A stretch of 9,283 bases of DNA, from assembly GCA_003541895.1 (NCBI GenBank), contig DPLR01000432.1:1-9283 (forward strand). The letters are read 5' to 3'. The stretch is from Cytophagales bacterium (GTDB taxonomy: Bacteria; Bacteroidota; Bacteroidia; Cytophagales; Cyclobacteriaceae). Shown here in pieces: positions 6,008 through 9,283 of this stretch (position 1 is its first letter; each line of letters opens with the position of its first letter). The position numbers and the translations under genes are program-made. The notes beneath the pieces are model-generated. The model ran no database searches. It had not been told where the DNA came from and saw only the letters and a program-made list of their open reading frames with translations.

Positions 6008-7093
6008 TTAGTTGTGTTTGATAACGCCTACTTTTAACTGCATGCCTCTGGCCTTATTACCAATCTTCGTATTGTCTTTTCCAATCCATCCGTTAAGGTG
6101 AATAGTATAAAACTTGTTAGGCAAGAACATTAATGAAACACCTGGGATAGTAAAAGAATTGTTGAAACTAGAGTTTGTAGCAACAACAACACTATAGGTT
6201 GATGCTACTCCACCGGGAGCTGTAGTCTGAAGTGAAAATGTATTTCCAGAAGTTTTTAAAGTAGATCCAATGCTTCCAGCAAATGCATAAGTTGTAGCGC
6301 TTCCTACAGTAATAGAAGAACCGCTCGTAGGAACCAACTTAACCCACAATCTTTGGTCTACAGTAGGATAAGAGGGGAAGTTTGTACCAGAGGTTACGTT
6401 CTGATATGAATTGGGAACAAGGTTAACAAACCTAATGGCAGCCTGTGTAGTGTTTCCGTTAGGAAATGTTGGAACCGGATCCTGTGAAACCCAAAAACGC
6501 GGACCACCTGGATCTGTGCAACCCAATGGCACTGTACCGATCTGAATCAACTGAGCTTTTTGCGCAGCGCTCAATGCCTTCCGATCAACAGTAGAAAGAA
6601 AACTGCCAGTAACCACATTATAGAATGTAGTGTCACCAAATCCTCCAGCATTCAATTTTCTAGCGGGAGCAGGTCTTGTCAGTGAATCGGCAGAGATGAT
6701 TGTGTAACTAAATCCATTGGATGCAGTAAAACCACTCGTGCTCGTGCTCGATGATCTGTAATATAAATTCTTTGATCCCAGTACACCTCCCACTCCTCCT
6801 GCGGTACCACTTGCAAATAAAGTAGTGTTAGCAAAAGTTCCATTGGATGTGATGGCTGCACTCAAATATCCATGCTGACTTGAGTCACGATCACTTGTAT
6901 TCATCAGAACTCCGTTAACATAAAACTTCTGACTCGAAGCGGCTGAGTCGATGGTTGCATTTGCAAACACAAAATTGGCCGCCAGGTTTGAGGGATTTGA
7001 ATTTGGCGCAGGCGTTACTTTTGATAAATCTTCGCAGCCAAAGAGCACGAGTAGTGCTAATGCTGAGTAAACTATTTTATATGTTGTTTTCAT
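6008..7093 (-). CDS. Surface lipoprotein with DUF4397-like segments, function unknown
   Basis: The 361-residue product has a lipoprotein signal (MKTTYKIVYSALALLVLFGC, Cys20) followed by E-D-L, acidic residues like those of surface-exposed Bacteroidota lipoproteins. The mature part is rich in Ser, Thr, Gly and Asn, with predicted beta-strands and no enzyme motif. Two stretches recall DUF4397, a beta-sandwich family: AANFVFANATIDSA with KFYVNGVLMN at 38-65, and AAIRFVNLVPNS at 218-229 with NKFYTIHLNGWIG at 326-338. The match is by eye and weak. A lone Cys192 lies in a central segment (PLGCTDPGGPRFWVSQDPVP) rich in Pro and Gly. It lies 18 bases after the TonB-receptor gene and 8 bases before the FAS1 gene, both on the same strand, so all three are probably made together. 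A partner subunit of the receptor or a surface adhesin are reasonable guesses. No substrate can be named. Confidence 0.75.
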   Translation of the reverse strand: MKTTYKIVYSALALLVLFGCEDLSKVTPAPNSNPSNLAANFVFANATIDSAASSQKFYVNGVLMNTSDRDSSQHGYLSAAITSNGTFANTTLFASGTAGGVGGVLGSKNLYYRSSSTSTSGFTASNGFSYTIISADSLTRPAPARKLNAGGFGDTTFYNVVTGSFLSTVDRKALSAAQKAQLIQIGTVPLGCTDPGGPRFWVSQDPVPTFPNGNTTQAAIRFVNLVPNSYQNVTSGTNFPSYPTVDQRLWVKLVPTSGSSITVGSATTYAFAGSIGSTLKTSGNTFSLQTTAPGGVASTYSVVVATNSSFNNSFTIPGVSLMFLPNKFYTIHLNGWIGKDNTKIGNKARGMQLKVGVIKHN

Positions 7094-7111
7094 TGCAATT
7101 GAATCGATTGG

Positions 7112-9283
7112 TTAGAAAATATACCTTACACCAAGTTGCATCTGCCAGCGCCCGTTTACTGAAGTATCGTAAACCCATGAGTTAGTTAAAGCTGAGCCAT
7201 CGGCATTTGTATCAAATGCATAAACAGGTTTTCCAGTGGTCGGTGCCCAAGGTAATCCTATTGTATTAGCGGGGCCTGCATTTGCTGTTGGTTGAGCGAG
7301 CGAGCCGGCCGTGTGAGGTTGCTCATAACCTACAAAGCGTATTAAGCTCGTTCTTGCTGCGTTGCGTGTTAAGCCCCACTTAGAGCTAAGCATATTCATA
7401 ACGTTAATGAATTGAGCCGATAGCTGAATAGTATGGCGATGACCAGCAACATTAACATAAAAGTCTTGAAGCAGGTTAACATTCAATCGGCTTACCCAAG
7501 GTTGGAATGCGCCACTGCGCTGAGCAAATTGGCCACGATGCGAATTCAAATACTTGTCTTGAGAGATAAATGAATTCAATTGATTCCAAATCTGGTCGGT
7601 TGAACGAGTGTCAGTTGCTGAGGAGGTCGTTAACACAATTTCACTTTTATCGCGCGGTACATAAATCAAATCATTCGCGCTATTTCCATCACTGTTTACG
7701 TCACCACTATAGATGTATGAGAAATTATTACCTGAACGGCCTTCATATGAGAAGCCAATCGAGGTAGCAAAATTCTGCAAATACTCTTTACGGTAATTTC
7801 CATAAACCACAACCCGATGTGGCGTAAGTGCACCCGCATAACCTAAGCCCGGATTGTTACCGCCAAGTATGTTTGCTTGAGAACCAAAAATACTACCAGC
7901 TGTTGAACCTGACTGCGGATTCAACTCACGTGAGTCCGTGTAAGTATAGAAACCTCCAATGGAAAAGTTTTTATCAAACGTTTTTGTTAACTGTGCTGTG
8001 ATACTCCACTGATAACCCTTCTTTGTATTTCCAATAACAAGAGCTTGACCCATGTCACCATTCACTCGTCTGTCGTTAGCGATAATAGCACGATCAGAAC
8101 CAACGGCTCCAAACAAAGGACGGCCATCTCCATTCAATGTGGATTGAGCCGGTGCAAGATTAGCATCATGAATGTAAACGGCATTAATATCTTTTGTGAA
8201 AATGAATTCTGCAGTTCCAACTATTCCGTAAGGCAACTGCTTATCAACTGCCAAACTTGATCTCCACACTTGTGGAAATTTGAAGTCTTTCGCAATTGTG
8301 TTTACGGCTCCTACAACCGCAGGACGGCCATAGTTTTTGTCCAATGGATTGGTAATCATTGGAGGCATTCCCTTCGAGAGATCAGCGTAAGCTGAAGCTG
8401 GTGCATCGCTTGGCAAAGCATATGGCTTAGTGTTAAAGTCATAAGGGATTCCATCGCCTGTATTGGAGAATGGCACACTATTTCCCGTAACATTAAACTG
8501 GCCAAAGAACAAACCGTTATTGCTCACAGCATTCGACAACCATACAAAAGGCACACGACCAGTCAACACACCAGTACCACCACGAACCTGCAAGCTTCTA
8601 TCGCCTTTAACATCCCAATTGAAACCGATTCTTGGCGATACTAGAGGTCTTACGGTCGGCCATGCTCCTACGCGTAAATGTTCACCATTCAAATTAATGG
8701 CGTTCAAATAATTATTCTTTGGAAGTGTTGTTAGGTAAGTAGGAACATCTACACGAATACCTCCAATAATTTTTACGTTTTTAATTCCAGTGTATTCATC
8801 TTGAACAAAACCACCTAACGTAGCAGCTGACCATTTTGCAGCAGTTGCTTGAGGCCCTCCTTGAACAGCTACATATTGAACGGTGTATTGGGCAGGGCGA
8901 GCAGTGGCTGTGGTTGCACCTTGTGCATCAGCATAAAAATCTGCCAAGCTATTGTAACGATAAACACCATTGATAACTTGAGTAAATACGTTATTGAAAT
9001 AATAAAGCTCGTTTGCCGTACCAATCGTTACTTGGTGGTTCTTCAAATAAATATTAAAGTTATCGTTGATCTGAGTTACATTCTGATCCAACTTGTTATT
9101 GGGAGTAAATGGATCTGGCCCAAAGGAAGTCATGTTTGAACCGTTGGGCCCCAAAATATCAACAAGAGGAAAATTTGGTACAGCAAGACCACCGGCATTC
9201 TGACGATAATCTCTAAATGCGTTAAACCCAACAACTAAGTTGTTAGACATCATTCCGCCTTTAAGAACAGAGTTCAATTCTGC
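7112..9283 (-). CDS. Oar-like TonB-dependent outer-membrane receptor (N-terminal part outside window)
   Basis: The frame is open to the right edge (two codons beyond a TTG at 9277), so the visible 723 residues are the C-terminal barrel part of a longer protein. Oar-like receptors are usually around 1000 residues or more. The missing part should hold the signal peptide, a carboxypeptidase-regulatory-like domain and the plug with TonB box. Family traits include FGPDPFTPNNKLDQN (about 52-68), LKNHQVTIGTANELYYFNNVF, FVQDEYTGIKNVKIIGGIRVDVP, SPRIGFNWDVKGDRSLQVRGG, FPQVWRSSLAVDKQLPYGIVGTAEFIFTKD, and many alternating aromatic strands. It ends in WQMQLGVRYIF, a terminal aromatic residue typical of outer-membrane barrels. 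The family imports ligands, or exposes or secretes proteins, using TonB energy; Oar in Myxococcus is tied to protein export. No SusD gene follows. Instead two lipoproteins do, at 18- and then 8-base gaps. The ligand is unknown. Confidence 0.9.
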   Translation of the reverse strand, partial: AELNSVLKGGMMSNNLVVGFNAFRDYRQNAGGLAVPNFPLVDILGPNGSNMTSFGPDPFTPNNKLDQNVTQINDNFNIYLKNHQVTIGTANELYYFNNVFTQVINGVYRYNSLADFYADAQGATTATARPAQYTVQYVAVQGGPQATAAKWSAATLGGFVQDEYTGIKNVKIIGGIRVDVPTYLTTLPKNNYLNAINLNGEHLRVGAWPTVRPLVSPRIGFNWDVKGDRSLQVRGGTGVLTGRVPFVWLSNAVSNNGLFFGQFNVTGNSVPFSNTGDGIPYDFNTKPYALPSDAPASAYADLSKGMPPMITNPLDKNYGRPAVVGAVNTIAKDFKFPQVWRSSLAVDKQLPYGIVGTAEFIFTKDINAVYIHDANLAPAQSTLNGDGRPLFGAVGSDRAIIANDRRVNGDMGQALVIGNTKKGYQWSITAQLTKTFDKNFSIGGFYTYTDSRELNPQSGSTAGSIFGSQANILGGNNPGLGYAGALTPHRVVVYGNYRKEYLQNFATSIGFSYEGRSGNNFSYIYSGDVNSDGNSANDLIYVPRDKSEIVLTTSSATDTRSTDQIWNQLNSFISQDKYLNSHRGQFAQRSGAFQPWVSRLNVNLLQDFYVNVAGHRHTIQLSAQFINVMNMLSSKWGLTRNAARTSLIRFVGYEQPHTAGSLAQPTANAGPANTIGLPWAPTTGKPVYAFDTNADGSALTNSWVYDTSVNGRWQMQLGVRYIF

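Noticed and set aside
6730..6756. Short tandem repeat (GTGCTC copies) in the DUF4397-like gene
   Set aside because: Only about two copies exist, encoding a Ser/Thr-rich stretch, and nothing suggests phase variation.
8045..9139. Plus-strand open frames opposite the TonB-receptor gene
   Set aside because: They are antisense to a well-supported barrel sequence, have no family traits, and appear to be chance frames.
4755..9283. A SusC/SusD polysaccharide utilisation locus
   Set aside because: The receptor is Oar-like, neither lipoprotein shows SusD features, and no glycoside hydrolase or polysaccharide lyase is present.

Overview
The window looks like a chromosomal segment of a Bacteroidota bacterium, probably from the Cytophagales or a related lineage. 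The evidence is a moderately AT-rich sequence, an Oar-type TonB-dependent receptor, outer-membrane lipoproteins including a tandem FAS1 protein, no clear Shine-Dalgarno sequences, and a Bacteroidota-type -7 box (TAnnTTTG) directly before one start codon. Seven protein-coding genes fill almost the whole window. No RNA gene, CRISPR array, insertion sequence or phage gene is visible, and no gap between genes exceeds about 80 bases.

Bases 1-1809 (+ strand) are the end of what is probably a surface-polysaccharide gene cluster. It holds the 3' part of a many-pass membrane protein of the glycosyltransferase-C/polymerase-like type, then a NeuD/PglD-like left-handed beta-helix acyltransferase. The acyltransferase lacks the usual catalytic histidine. 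It meets the next gene tail to tail, with the stop codons overlapping by four bases.

Bases 1806-4676 (- strand) hold two exported enzymes. One is an MltF-like lytic transglycosylase lipoprotein that cuts peptidoglycan. Downstream of it is a secreted metal-dependent amidohydrolase of the imidazolonepropionase/prolidase-like group. An 81-base gap between them contains short inverted repeats and a weak promoter-like box.

Bases 4701-9283 (- strand) are a three-gene operon-like unit. Transcription enters from beyond the right edge through an Oar-like TonB-dependent receptor whose N-terminal part is outside the window. It continues through a lipoprotein with DUF4397-like segments, then a lipoprotein with two FAS1 domains, and ends at a strong intrinsic terminator. 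Gaps of 18 and 8 bases suggest co-transcription. Both lipoproteins carry acidic residues just after the lipobox cysteine, resembling the Bacteroidota surface-export signal, so the three products may form a surface complex around the receptor. No SusD partner is present. This operon and the altered acyltransferase active site are the most interesting points. I see no clear evidence of a wholly new system.
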